Assembly (NCBI GenBank): GCA_937915835.1
Contig: CALGHA010000119.1
Span: 1-12,051 of the forward strand
DNA from: an uncultured Fretibacterium sp.
Lineage (GTDB): Bacteria; Synergistota; Synergistia; Synergistales; Aminobacteriaceae
DNA length: 12,051 nt
Reading direction: 5' to 3'
The position numbers and the translations under genes are program-made. Of this stretch, positions 1-6,750 are shown piece after piece; position 1 is the first letter of the stretch, and each line of letters starts with the position of its first letter. The notes under the pieces are model-generated. The model saw nothing but the letters and a program-made list of their open reading frames with translations. It did not search any database and was not told the origin of the DNA.

Positions 1-1
1 A

Positions 2-88
2 ATACGTTACATCAGCATGAAACTTGACGAGCAGGAACGTTCAACTTTGAGCCGATTAATGAAGATTAAAGAGATTGTTTCAGCGTAA
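2..88 (+). CDS. C-terminal end of an unidentified gene (5' end outside window)
   Basis: The frame is open from the window edge and encodes 28 residues ending in KIKEIVSA before a TAA stop at 86-88. The segment LDEQERSTLSRLMKIKEI is a charged amphipathic helix. It resembles the last helix of MarR-type regulators, where an acidic turn is followed by a leucine-spaced helix, but the fragment is too short to name the family. An intrinsic terminator 12 bp after the stop supports this being the true 3' end of a transcribed gene. The next gene is convergent, so this gene is not part of the mutS region's operon. Confidence 0.6.
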   Translation: MRYISMKLDEQERSTLSRLMKIKEIVSA

Positions 89-100
89 GAGTAAAATTAA

Positions 101-136
101 TCCCCTCGTTCTTGAGTGAGCGGGGGGAATTTTTTT
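101..136 (+). terminator. Rho-independent terminator
   Basis: An 11-bp stem is formed by TCCCCTCGTTC (101-111) and GAGCGGGGGGA (118-128), with two G-U pairs and a 6-nt loop, followed by seven T residues (130-136). It ends the + strand gene that stops at 88. It lies directly before the stop codon of the convergent methyltransferase gene, whose last codon (135-137) overlaps the T-tract. On the opposite strand the stem is followed only by an interrupted T-rich run, so termination in that direction would be weaker. Confidence 0.9.
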
Positions 137-911
137 AGCGTTTTGCGAAGAAGAAATTTGTGCAGGAAAAAATTTCAAGTGTCTCTGTGTATTTCTTGAT
201 TTCGATTAGGCCATTCCTCATAATTCGATACATGATAAAGTTGTCATGAAGCAAATTCCAGAAATCCCGGATGAAAGTCCGCGAGTCAATATTACAGCCG
301 CCGAACTCAATCTGTATTGCTTGGATTATTCCGGCTGACAAAGATTTACTTGCTCCGGCCAATACGTTCAATTCATTTCCTTCAACGTCAATTTTCAGCA
401 AATCAATCTGCTTAATTCCCTTTGAGGCGACATAATCATCGAGAGTTTCAAGCGCAACATTTTCGCTCTGTTCAAACTCAATGTTGAAGTAATCGAGCTG
501 ACGTTTATACAGGCTTGCAAGTCCAGAACCTGCGGCGTCATAAAATAACGTCCCCTCGGATTTCTCATTGCTCAGTCCGAAATTGTTTAACGTTACGTTT
601 TTGCGGCTGCCGACTTCCTGAGTTAATATTCTGAAGGTCTCGTGTCCTGGTTCAAAGCTGTGAATTTCTGCGTCATCATGAAAGAATTCCAGCAAACTTT
701 TTGTGTACTGGCCTTTATTCGCTCCGACATCGAAGATTACAGGATTTTGTGTCTTGTTCTTGACATATGCCATTACGTTTATTTCGCCGCTTGATTTTAC
801 ATCTCCGCCTAAGCCTATATTCATGCCGCGAATTGCTAGAGAGTAAAGCCGCCAATAAAATGGGTAAAGACGTTTTCTGCCTAAAAATGGATGCAAAAGT
901 TTAGTAAGCAT
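135..911 (-). CDS. FkbM family SAM-dependent methyltransferase
   Basis: This is a 258-residue protein of the FkbM (Methyltransf_21) family. These enzymes usually O-methylate sugars or other small acceptors and often sit in surface-polysaccharide clusters. The family hallmarks are visible. The SAM-binding motif I is VIFDVGANKGQYT (about residues 58-70), the acidic strand end is IHSFEPG, there is an ALETLDDYV stretch, and the characteristic IDLLKIDVEGNELNVLAGA (about 168-186) is followed by IQIEFGG. The start is ATG at 911, with GGAGG at 922-926 placed 10 nt upstream. A good promoter lies farther upstream on this strand (1061-1088). The gene is divergent from mutS and convergent with the gene ending at 88, so it is a single-gene unit. 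The methyl acceptor cannot be told from the sequence, and nothing suggests a DNA methyltransferase. Confidence 0.92.
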   Translation of the reverse strand: MLTKLLHPFLGRKRLYPFYWRLYSLAIRGMNIGLGGDVKSSGEINVMAYVKNKTQNPVIFDVGANKGQYTKSLLEFFHDDAEIHSFEPGHETFRILTQEVGSRKNVTLNNFGLSNEKSEGTLFYDAAGSGLASLYKRQLDYFNIEFEQSENVALETLDDYVASKGIKQIDLLKIDVEGNELNVLAGASKSLSAGIIQAIQIEFGGCNIDSRTFIRDFWNLLHDNFIMYRIMRNGLIEIKKYTETLEIFSCTNFFFAKR

Positions 912-1035
912 AATTTTTCAGCCTCCATGACAAAATAGCCCCGCCGGGAATTTCCTCCTGCAGAGCCGTAATTTTTTGCGTCTATGAATTGATGTGAATG
1001 TTTATTGCGATAAGAACTTACGAGACAAGAATAGC

Positions 1036-1060
1036 CGACAAATCGACAAATCGACAAATC
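1036..1060. repeat. CGACAAAT x3 tandem repeat
   Basis: There are three perfect head-to-tail copies of an octamer (1036-1043, 1044-1051, 1052-1059) plus one further matching base. The array lies in the divergent region between the FkbM gene and mutS. On the - strand it starts immediately after the predicted -10 box, so it would span the transcription start and early leader of the FkbM mRNA. Copy number could change by slippage. It contains no gene. Confidence 0.9.
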
Positions 1061-1088
1061 ATTTTACTTTTTGTGGATATCTTGTCAA
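1061..1088 (-). promoter_or_regulatory. Sigma70-type promoter for the FkbM methyltransferase
   Basis: Read on the - strand, a consensus TTGACA -35 (1083-1088) is followed by a 16-bp spacer and a TAAAAT -10 (1061-1066). The predicted start near 1053 gives a leader of about 140 nt to the ATG at 911, and the octamer repeat lies in its first part. The -35 is inside a small dyad, CTTG-T-CAAG (1081-1089), which could be an operator or may be chance. Confidence 0.6.
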
Positions 1089-1185
1089 GTGTAATTTTCA
1101 TGATGAAATTATAGCATAAATTTTTTCGTAAATCTCTGTGGTGTAAAATTACTCTAACCATGAAAAATTTGATGATGAAAATATT

Positions 1186-3759
1186 ATGAGCATAATTCCT
1201 GATGATATAAAAATTACTCCTTGGCTTGAGCAGTATAAAAGTTTCAAGGAAGATTACCCCGACGCTTTGTTACTCTTCAGAATGGGCGATTTCTACGAGA
1301 TGTTCTTTGACGACGCTCGCCAAGCCTCTCAAGTTTTGGACATTGCGTTGACGGCACGAGATCCTGAGAAGAAAATTCCGATGGCTGGCATTCCTTATCA
1401 TGCGTTAAATTCTTATCTCGGCCGGTTAATCAAAGCTGGTTTCAGAGCCGCAATCTGTGAACAAATCGGTGAGCCTAACCCGAAAGGTCTCGTTGAACGT
1501 CGTGTAATCCGAGTTGTTACGCCCGGAACTTATTTGCCCGAAGATGCCGCCGCAGAATCCGCACATTTAGCTTCAGTTTATCCGGTCAAGAATAAAATTG
1601 CTATGGCCTTATTGTCCGTGAACACTGGAAATCTTGAAGCCGGAACGTTAACTCTTCGAGACGCTGAGGCCGTAATCTCCGCGTTTGCTCCCGGCGAAAT
1701 TCTTTACCCGTCGAACGTGAAAAATCTTCCGGAGTTCCTGAAAAATTACAACACTCTGCCAATTTCACCCGAAAACTTCAAGACTGAGAACGCCGCTGAA
1801 AGATTGAAATCAGTACTGAAGACTTCTCGGCTTTCAGGCTTCGGAATTGATGAAAGAGATTTATGCGTCGGTCCGGCTTGGGCAGCTCTGGATTATCTCT
1901 CGGCTACTCAGTTCAGCTCGCTAAATAACGTCCTCAAAATTTCCCCGTTAATCTTGCGCGATAGAATGAGCCTTGACAGTTCAGCGCAGAAAAATCTTGA
2001 GATTATCCCGGAATTGGCCGGTGAAAGTGTCTCATTGTTATCATCAATCGACAAATGCAGGACTAACATGGGACGTAGAACGTTAAGAGACTGGATTTTA
2101 CGGCCATTAATGGACTTGAAGGCGATTAAGCAGAGACAGGACGCAATAAAAATTTTCGTTGAAGCCGGAACGGAACGAGCAGAAATTCTTGACTTACTCG
2201 CAGGAACACGAGACATTGAACGTTCACTTTCACGCCTTGCATTAGGAACAGGAGCACCGACGGATTTAGCGGCAATTCGCGACACTTTGAGAATAATTCC
2301 CGGCATTAAGAATATTAATCTTGCTGAACCTGTAAAATCAATCCTGAAGAATTTACCTGATCTTGACGAGCTTAAAAATTATCTTGAGAGCGCGCTTGAA
2401 GAGAATTTACCGAGAAATTTCGGAGCATGGCCTGTAGTTCGTTCAAGTTTCAATGACGAGTTAGCAAAATGGCGTGAAATTTCCTCAAAAGGTGAAGACT
2501 GGCTTGCTGAATATCTCGAGCGTGAACGTGAAGCGACGAAAACTCCCAAACTTAAAACGGGCTTTACGAACGCTTACGGTTATTTCCTGGAAGTTGGCAA
2601 GGGAGGATTAACTTTTCAACCGGATTATTTCAGGCAAATTCAGACGCTTGTGAGCTCAAAACGTTATATCACGCCGGAGCTTAAAAGTTTTGAACAGAAG
2701 ATGCAGAACAGTTCAGCTGAGATTTCACGAATTGAGACGGAAATTTACAACAGCATAATAGAACGTGTTATATTTTACAGCTCACAATTGCAAATGACCG
2801 GAAGAGTTTTAGGCTTGCTTGACTGTTCAGCTTCTTATGCCGGGCTTTCACGAGAGAGAAATTACGTTTGTCCTGTCGTTGATAATTCTGACGTTATAGA
2901 AATCAAGGGAGGCCGTCATCCTGTGATTGAGGCTGAGCAAAGGGCTTCGGGCTTTGTTCCGAACGACGCGAAAATTGACAGTGAAGGACGCGTAATAATT
3001 CTCACTGGGCCTAACATGGCGGGTAAATCTACGTGGCTCAGGATGACTGCGCTTTTAGCGATTATGTCGCAGGCTGGATTATGGGTTCCAGCTGAGAGCG
3101 CGAGATTTGGACTTGTTGACAGAGTTTTTACGAGGATTGGAGCGCGTGATGACTTAGTGAGAGGCTCAAGCACGTTCATGATTGAGATGCTCGAGACGGC
3201 CAATATCTTGAACAACGTAACTGACAGGAGCTTGATAATTCTTGACGAGGTCGGACGAGGAACAGCGACTTATGACGGAATGAGTATTGCTTGGTCTGTG
3301 CTTGAATACTTGCAGATGAACTCGAAAGCCCGTGTACTTTTCGCGACACATTATCACGAGTTGACGAGCCTTGAAGAGAAATTGCCGGGCGTTAAAAATT
3401 ACAGCATGGCCGTAACCGAAGGCAATGACGGAATTTTATTTTTACATCAAGTTGTCGCTGGTCCTGCAAATCGTTCATATGGAATTGAAGTTGCAAGATT
3501 GGCCGGACTTCCTGATATTGTGCTTCGACGAGCGTTTGAGTTAATGCAAATTTTTGAGCGTGAGGGTTTCGAGGTTAAGGAAATTCCTGCACCGTTGCCG
3601 CAAAAAGCCTTAAGGAAGCAGATTATGTTATTCTCGCCTGATAAGGACGCAATAATCGAGGAACTTGCTGATATTGACGTGAATAATATTACGCCGATGG
3701 AAGCATTAAAGATTTTGCATAGACTAAGCATAAAGAGTAAAGAGGCTAATATGTTATAA
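1186..3759 (+). CDS. mutS: DNA mismatch repair protein MutS
   Basis: This is a complete MutS of 857 residues, the usual length (E. coli has 853). It recognises mismatches and small loops in newly replicated DNA and, as an ATP-switched clamp, recruits MutL. The N-terminal mismatch-reading motif GDFYE puts the stacking Phe and the Glu at residues 36 and 38. Connector, lever and clamp domains follow. The ABC-type ATPase has Walker A GPNMAGKST (about 608-616), Walker B LIILDEVGRGT with DE near 687-688, and the ATHYHEL switch. A QIMLF stretch (812-816) matches the beta-clamp-binding motif, and the C-terminal ITPMEALKILHRL is the tetramer-forming helical end. The ATG start fits the family, but only a weak GATGA-like ribosome site precedes it. 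A 9-codon ORF overlaps this start by 4 bp. mutL follows after one intervening gene. Confidence 0.98.
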   Translation: MSIIPDDIKITPWLEQYKSFKEDYPDALLLFRMGDFYEMFFDDARQASQVLDIALTARDPEKKIPMAGIPYHALNSYLGRLIKAGFRAAICEQIGEPNPKGLVERRVIRVVTPGTYLPEDAAAESAHLASVYPVKNKIAMALLSVNTGNLEAGTLTLRDAEAVISAFAPGEILYPSNVKNLPEFLKNYNTLPISPENFKTENAAERLKSVLKTSRLSGFGIDERDLCVGPAWAALDYLSATQFSSLNNVLKISPLILRDRMSLDSSAQKNLEIIPELAGESVSLLSSIDKCRTNMGRRTLRDWILRPLMDLKAIKQRQDAIKIFVEAGTERAEILDLLAGTRDIERSLSRLALGTGAPTDLAAIRDTLRIIPGIKNINLAEPVKSILKNLPDLDELKNYLESALEENLPRNFGAWPVVRSSFNDELAKWREISSKGEDWLAEYLEREREATKTPKLKTGFTNAYGYFLEVGKGGLTFQPDYFRQIQTLVSSKRYITPELKSFEQKMQNSSAEISRIETEIYNSIIERVIFYSSQLQMTGRVLGLLDCSASYAGLSRERNYVCPVVDNSDVIEIKGGRHPVIEAEQRASGFVPNDAKIDSEGRVIILTGPNMAGKSTWLRMTALLAIMSQAGLWVPAESARFGLVDRVFTRIGARDDLVRGSSTFMIEMLETANILNNVTDRSLIILDEVGRGTATYDGMSIAWSVLEYLQMNSKARVLFATHYHELTSLEEKLPGVKNYSMAVTEGNDGILFLHQVVAGPANRSYGIEVARLAGLPDIVLRRAFELMQIFEREGFEVKEIPAPLPQKALRKQIMLFSPDKDAIIEELADIDVNNITPMEALKILHRLSIKSKEANML

Positions 3760-3760
3760 T
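3752..3760 (+). promoter_or_regulatory. Extended -10 promoter element overlapping the mutS stop codon
   Basis: TGTTATAAT matches the extended -10 consensus TGnTATAAT exactly and overlaps the last codons of mutS. I see no convincing -35, which extended -10 promoters may lack. A transcript from here would begin near 3767 and carry the 16-codon ORF at 3797 and then the methyltransferase gene. Confidence 0.4.
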
Positions 3761-3787
3761 GACTGAAAAATTTACGTAAACAGGAGG

Positions 3788-3817
3788 TTGTCGAGGATGC
3801 AAAATTGCGGCTATAAT
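3788..3817 (+). promoter_or_regulatory. Sigma70-type promoter upstream of the methyltransferase gene
   Basis: TTGTCG (3788-3793), an 18-bp spacer and a consensus TATAAT (3812-3817) form a plausible promoter with a start near 3824. That start lies inside the TTCGCAG repeat array, so a change in repeat number would change the mRNA leader. The element overlaps the small ORF at 3797-3847, so either the promoter or the ORF reading could be coincidental. Confidence 0.45.
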
Positions 3818-3847
3818 GTTCGCAGTTCGCAGTTCGCAGTAGCTTAG
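3797..3847 (+). CDS. Possible 16-codon leader ORF
   Basis: ATG at 3797 is preceded at an ideal 9-nt distance by a perfect AGGAGG (3782-3787) and runs to TAG at 3845. The product is MQNCGYNVRSSQFAVA. The second half is encoded by the heptamer repeat. There are no runs of regulatory codons and no attenuator hairpin that I can see, so a classical leader-peptide mechanism is not supported. It could be a translated upstream ORF affecting the downstream methyltransferase, a remnant of a lost gene, or chance next to a stray ribosome site. Confidence 0.3.
   Translation: MQNCGYNVRSSQFAVA
3818..3840. repeat. TTCGCAG x3 tandem repeat
   Basis: There are three perfect heptamer copies (3819-3825, 3826-3832, 3833-3839) with one more matching base on each side, giving 23 bp of period 7. 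The array lies between mutS and the methyltransferase gene, just downstream of a TATAAT and inside the small ORF starting at 3797. A unit length of 7 means each gain or loss shifts that ORF's frame. Confidence 0.9.
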
Positions 3848-3898
3848 TCTATCCTTTTTTCTCATTCATTCACAGCAATCTTCAGGAGGACATGCCTG

Positions 3899-4585
3899 AT
3901 GTCTAATCCTGTAAGATGGTTCATTGATATCAACAAAAAATGTTTCGAAGCAGTCGCAAAATTATTTCCCAACACAAAAATTAGCATTGACAAATATTAT
4001 TCTGAGTATGTCCGCGAAAATCTCAGGGATAATATTACAATTCTCGATATCGGCGGCGGAAAAACTTGGCATTTCAGGGAACAGCGCAAAAACTTTTCAG
4101 GCCTCAGAGTAATAGCACTAGATCCTTCGGAAAAAGAACTCAGCTATAACCATGACGTTGACGAAAAAATAATCTTCGCAATGGGAATTGACGCTCGCGC
4201 TCCTCTCGATGATAATTCCGTTGATATTGTTACATCGCATATGGTCTTGGAGCATATTCCGAATAATAATTACACAATGCGCGAAATAAGCAGAATTCTC
4301 AAACCCGGCGGAAAATTCATCAGCGCTTTTCCCTGTAAGTTTGCAATTTTCGCGATAATTAATCAGATGCTTCCGAACTGGCTTGCACGAAAAATTTTAT
4401 TTGCAATTCATCCCAATGCAAGATTTGGCTGCGAATTTAAATTTGCGTTCAATTATAATCAATCATGGTATTTTTCATTCTTTTTGCCGTTCGGATTAAT
4501 TGCTCTTGCTTGGGATTTGCTCATGTATATTTTTCACGTGAAGCCTTTGTGCGGATATTTATGTTTCTCAGCGACTAAGAAATAA
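3899..4585 (+). CDS. Class I SAM-dependent methyltransferase (Methyltransf_11 type)
   Basis: This 228-residue protein has a Rossmann methyltransferase fold. Motif I is ITILDIGGGKTWHF (about residues 43-56), the acidic strand end is VIALDPS, followed by a GIDARAPLDDNSVDIVTSHMV segment and the typical LEHIPNNN and EISRILKPGGKFISAFP motifs. The C-terminal third is aromatic and hydrophobic (YFSFFLPFGLIALAWDLLMY), suggesting membrane association or a lipid-like or glycan acceptor. AGGAGG at 3884-3889 sits 9 nt before the ATG. It lies between mutS and mutL and is separated from mutL by only 30 bp, but nothing in it points to DNA repair, and it lacks the catalytic NPPY/DPPY of DNA amino-methyltransferases. 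The substrate is unknown. Confidence 0.88.
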   Translation: MSNPVRWFIDINKKCFEAVAKLFPNTKISIDKYYSEYVRENLRDNITILDIGGGKTWHFREQRKNFSGLRVIALDPSEKELSYNHDVDEKIIFAMGIDARAPLDDNSVDIVTSHMVLEHIPNNNYTMREISRILKPGGKFISAFPCKFAIFAIINQMLPNWLARKILFAIHPNARFGCEFKFAFNYNQSWYFSFFLPFGLIALAWDLLMYIFHVKPLCGYLCFSATKK

Positions 4586-4602
4586 TATACGCGGTCTTGC
4601 TG

Positions 4603-4608
4603 TAAAAT
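4603..4608 (+). promoter_or_regulatory. Possible -10 box for mutL
   Basis: TAAAAT ends 7 nt before the mutL ATG at 4616, and no Shine-Dalgarno sequence lies between. If this box is used, transcription would begin at about 4614-4616 and the mutL mRNA would be nearly leaderless. No clear -35 is visible. A TAAAAT in a similar TGTAAAAT context lies at 1144-1149 upstream of mutS. Confidence 0.3.
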
Positions 4609-4615
4609 ATCATGT

Positions 4616-6364
4616 ATGTTCAAAATTACAGCTTTAGACGAAAAAATTTGGTCTCGAATTGCTGCCGGTGAAGTTGTTGAACGTCCTGCTTCAGCCGTAA
4701 AGGAACTCACGGAAAATTCTCTCGATGCCAACGCAAAAAAAATTACCGTGAAATTATCCGACGGAGGAAGACTGCGAATTATCGTTGAGGATGACGGCGA
4801 AGGAATTGCTTTTGACGAACTCCCTTTAGCACTGATGTATCACGCTACAAGCAAGCTCTCGAAACTTGAAGACTTAGAGAATATTGCTACGTTGGGTTAC
4901 AGGGGAGAAGCTCTCGCAAGTCTAGTTGCAGTCGCTGATGTCGAAATTCGCAGCAGACAAGTCAACTCACAGACCGGCGGCATTATCAAGACACACGACG
5001 GAAAAATCACGGAGCATGCGCAAATTCAATGCTCACAAGGTACACGCGTCCAGATTGATAATTTGTTCTCAGGACTTCCAGCACGGCGAAAATTCTTAAA
5101 GAGTGCTTCAGGTGAACTCAGAAGGTCGGCCGTATTTTTGCGTGAATACGCTGTATGCAGACCCGACGTTGCTTTTACGCTTGAGCATGACAACAAGGAA
5201 ATCTTCAGAACTGACGGAACAGGAGATAAAAAACGAGTTCTGTCAAAATTTTGGGAAAAAGGAGCAGAACTTCAAAGCGTCATTCTCTCGACTGAACACA
5301 CAAAACTTGAAGCATGGTTCCAGTCAAGAGCCGGCCTCAATTCAGGACGAAGCGACGTAATGGCCTTCGTGAATAATCGCGCTGTGAACGATCCAGTCAT
5401 AAAGTCAGCAGTCGCTACAGCCGCAAGGGAATTATCCGGAAATTGGGCGTTATTCTTCACGCTTGAGCCTTCACTTGTCGACGTAAATATTCATCCGGCA
5501 AAATCTGAAGTGAGATTCAGATATCCAGGCGAAATTTACGAAGCTATGAAACTCGCTGTGAAAAAACTCGGAAGTCCCATGATAATCCCGGAAATTTCCA
5601 GTTCACAAGTTTCAAGAATAAATTCACCGGCAAAAGTTAATCTCACTCCGAGAAAATCAGGCTGGAACTTCACGGATAAACCAGAGAAAATTACTGTTCA
5701 TACTCAAAGTCTAGATTATGAGCCGCAAAATCCTTTCTCCGACAAAATTATTGACGAGACAACGACAGAAAGAATTTTCCCTGATGAGATTATCGCTGAA
5801 CCCGAAATAATTTATTTAGGCCAGAACTCAGGAGGTTATTTAGTTTTTGACGACAACGAAGGCTTAATCCTGATTGACCCGCACGCCGCTCATGAACGCG
5901 TAAATTACGAGCGAATAAAGAACTTAGCCGAGAAATCCCGAAATGTCCAGAAATTATTGATGCCGATAATTCTTCACCCGACTTTAGCGCTTGAAGCCGA
6001 CGAGTATGAACGTGAATTAATCGCGTCAGGTTTCGAGTTTGAGAATACCGTTAAAGGTGTCGAGTTGAAATCTATTCCTGCACTTGGAAGCGTCGAGTTT
6101 GAACCTGAAGTGTTATTGCGAGCGTCAATCGCGGCATTGCGAAATAATCACGACGGCGACACTCGAAATATTTTGTGGCGGACTTGGGCAACTATGGCGT
6201 GTAAAGCCTCCGTGAAGCTCACTACAAAACTTTCACATTCAGAAGCAATTTCACTCTGGAAAGAACTTCATGAATGCGAACAACCCTTTGTATGTCCTCA
6301 CGGAAGACCAACGATGATTGAGATTAAGAATGCTGACTTGCAAAAACGTTTTGGCCGGGAATAA
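4616..6364 (+). CDS. mutL: DNA mismatch repair protein MutL (nicking-endonuclease type)
   Basis: MutL couples MutS mismatch recognition to strand removal. The 582-residue protein opens with the GHL ATPase. It has RIAAGEVVERP, KELTENSLDA (catalytic Glu30, Mg-binding Asn34), DDGEGI (59-64) and GYRGEAL (94-100). After a short linker, the C-terminal domain carries DPHAAHERVNYE (421-432), a form of the metal-binding endonuclease motif DQHAxxExxxxE with Pro for Gln. ACKASVK (528-534) and CPHGRP (560-565) follow. QKLLMP (445-450) fits the beta-clamp-binding motif. This pattern marks the self-nicking MutL found in bacteria without MutH. The ATG fits the family start, but no ribosome site precedes it. 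The stop codon directly touches the stop codon of the convergent nuclease gene. Confidence 0.97.
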   Translation: MFKITALDEKIWSRIAAGEVVERPASAVKELTENSLDANAKKITVKLSDGGRLRIIVEDDGEGIAFDELPLALMYHATSKLSKLEDLENIATLGYRGEALASLVAVADVEIRSRQVNSQTGGIIKTHDGKITEHAQIQCSQGTRVQIDNLFSGLPARRKFLKSASGELRRSAVFLREYAVCRPDVAFTLEHDNKEIFRTDGTGDKKRVLSKFWEKGAELQSVILSTEHTKLEAWFQSRAGLNSGRSDVMAFVNNRAVNDPVIKSAVATAARELSGNWALFFTLEPSLVDVNIHPAKSEVRFRYPGEIYEAMKLAVKKLGSPMIIPEISSSQVSRINSPAKVNLTPRKSGWNFTDKPEKITVHTQSLDYEPQNPFSDKIIDETTTERIFPDEIIAEPEIIYLGQNSGGYLVFDDNEGLILIDPHAAHERVNYERIKNLAEKSRNVQKLLMPIILHPTLALEADEYERELIASGFEFENTVKGVELKSIPALGSVEFEPEVLLRASIAALRNNHDGDTRNILWRTWATMACKASVKLTTKLSHSEAISLWKELHECEQPFVCPHGRPTMIEIKNADLQKRFGRE

Positions 6365-6748
6365 TTACATGCTCTGACCTTGTGATTCTCCGCCCTCTTC
6401 GCCTTCCCCCTCACTTTCTCCTTCTTCCTGTGAGGCCTCCTGCTGTTCTTCGGCTTCATATTCCTCATGAGACTTTTCATGCGCATGAGACCTGTTCTCA
6501 TGAGGATCCTCAATCTGATAGAAATCAGGATCGTTCATTTTGTCGTTGAACTCGGATTGAGTGAGGCCCTCTTCTTCCGCAACTTGCTTTTCGTGCCAAA
6601 ATTCATGTTCGCGTTTGTGTCCAAGATCATATTTGCCCTCGATGGGTTCCTTTGTGTTTGCGTCAAGGAATTGACCTTTTTCATTCTTCTCTGCATTCTC
6701 CTCAACTTGAGCGCGGACATTTTGGCGGATATACGGTCTGTGAAGCAT
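6365..6748 (-). CDS. GH-E-type HNH/Endo VII superfamily nuclease, stand-alone, acidic tail
   Basis: This 127-residue protein matches the GH-E nuclease fold, usually the C-terminal warhead of polymorphic toxins that cut nucleic acid. After RPYIRQNVRAQVEENA comes GQFLDANTKEPI and then YDLGHKREHEF, where Gly43, His44 and Glu49 are the family's namesake residues. EFNDKMNDPDFYQIEDP and NRSHAHE (85-91) complete the domain. All key residues appear present, so activity is plausible. Residues 91-127 are a low-complexity tail rich in Glu, Gly, Gln and Ser. There is no signal peptide, trafficking domain or large N-terminal delivery region. The ATG is 2 bp after the Imm33-like gene's stop, with GGAG (6760-6763) about 11 nt upstream. 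It is the last gene of the operon. The family call rests on my recognition of the motif and was not searched. Confidence 0.8.
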   Translation of the reverse strand: MLHRPYIRQNVRAQVEENAEKNEKGQFLDANTKEPIEGKYDLGHKREHEFWHEKQVAEEEGLTQSEFNDKMNDPDFYQIEDPHENRSHAHEKSHEEYEAEEQQEASQEEGESEGEGEEGGESQGQSM

Positions 6749-6750
6749 AA

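Noticed and set aside
1036..1060. Short repeats as a CRISPR array
   Set aside because: The units are 8 bp and directly adjacent, with no spacers and no cas genes.
1908..3357. Antisense open frames inside mutS (for example 1908-2306, 2916-3215)
   Set aside because: They lie opposite strongly conserved mutS domains, lack ribosome sites and encode no recognisable protein.
3840..3865. T-rich run after mutS as a terminator
   Set aside because: There is no stable GC-rich hairpin before the T-run at 3855-3860, so mutS transcripts may read into the methyltransferase gene.
3899..4585. A DNA methyltransferase marking strands for mismatch repair
   Set aside because: Motifs are of the small-molecule Methyltransf_11 type. 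There is no NPPY/DPPY catalytic motif or target-recognition domain, and the MutL here is the self-nicking kind that needs no methyl mark.
6344..6353. AAAACGTTTT palindrome near the end of mutL
   Set aside because: It is too short and AT-rich to act as a terminator stem and lies within conserved mutL coding sequence.
6463..6505. Inverted repeat CCTCATGAGA/TCTCATGAGG with a 23-nt loop as a terminator or operator
   Set aside because: It lies inside the nuclease coding region, where repeated His-Glu and Glu codons create CATGAG strings, and no T-tract follows. It is most simply a coding coincidence.
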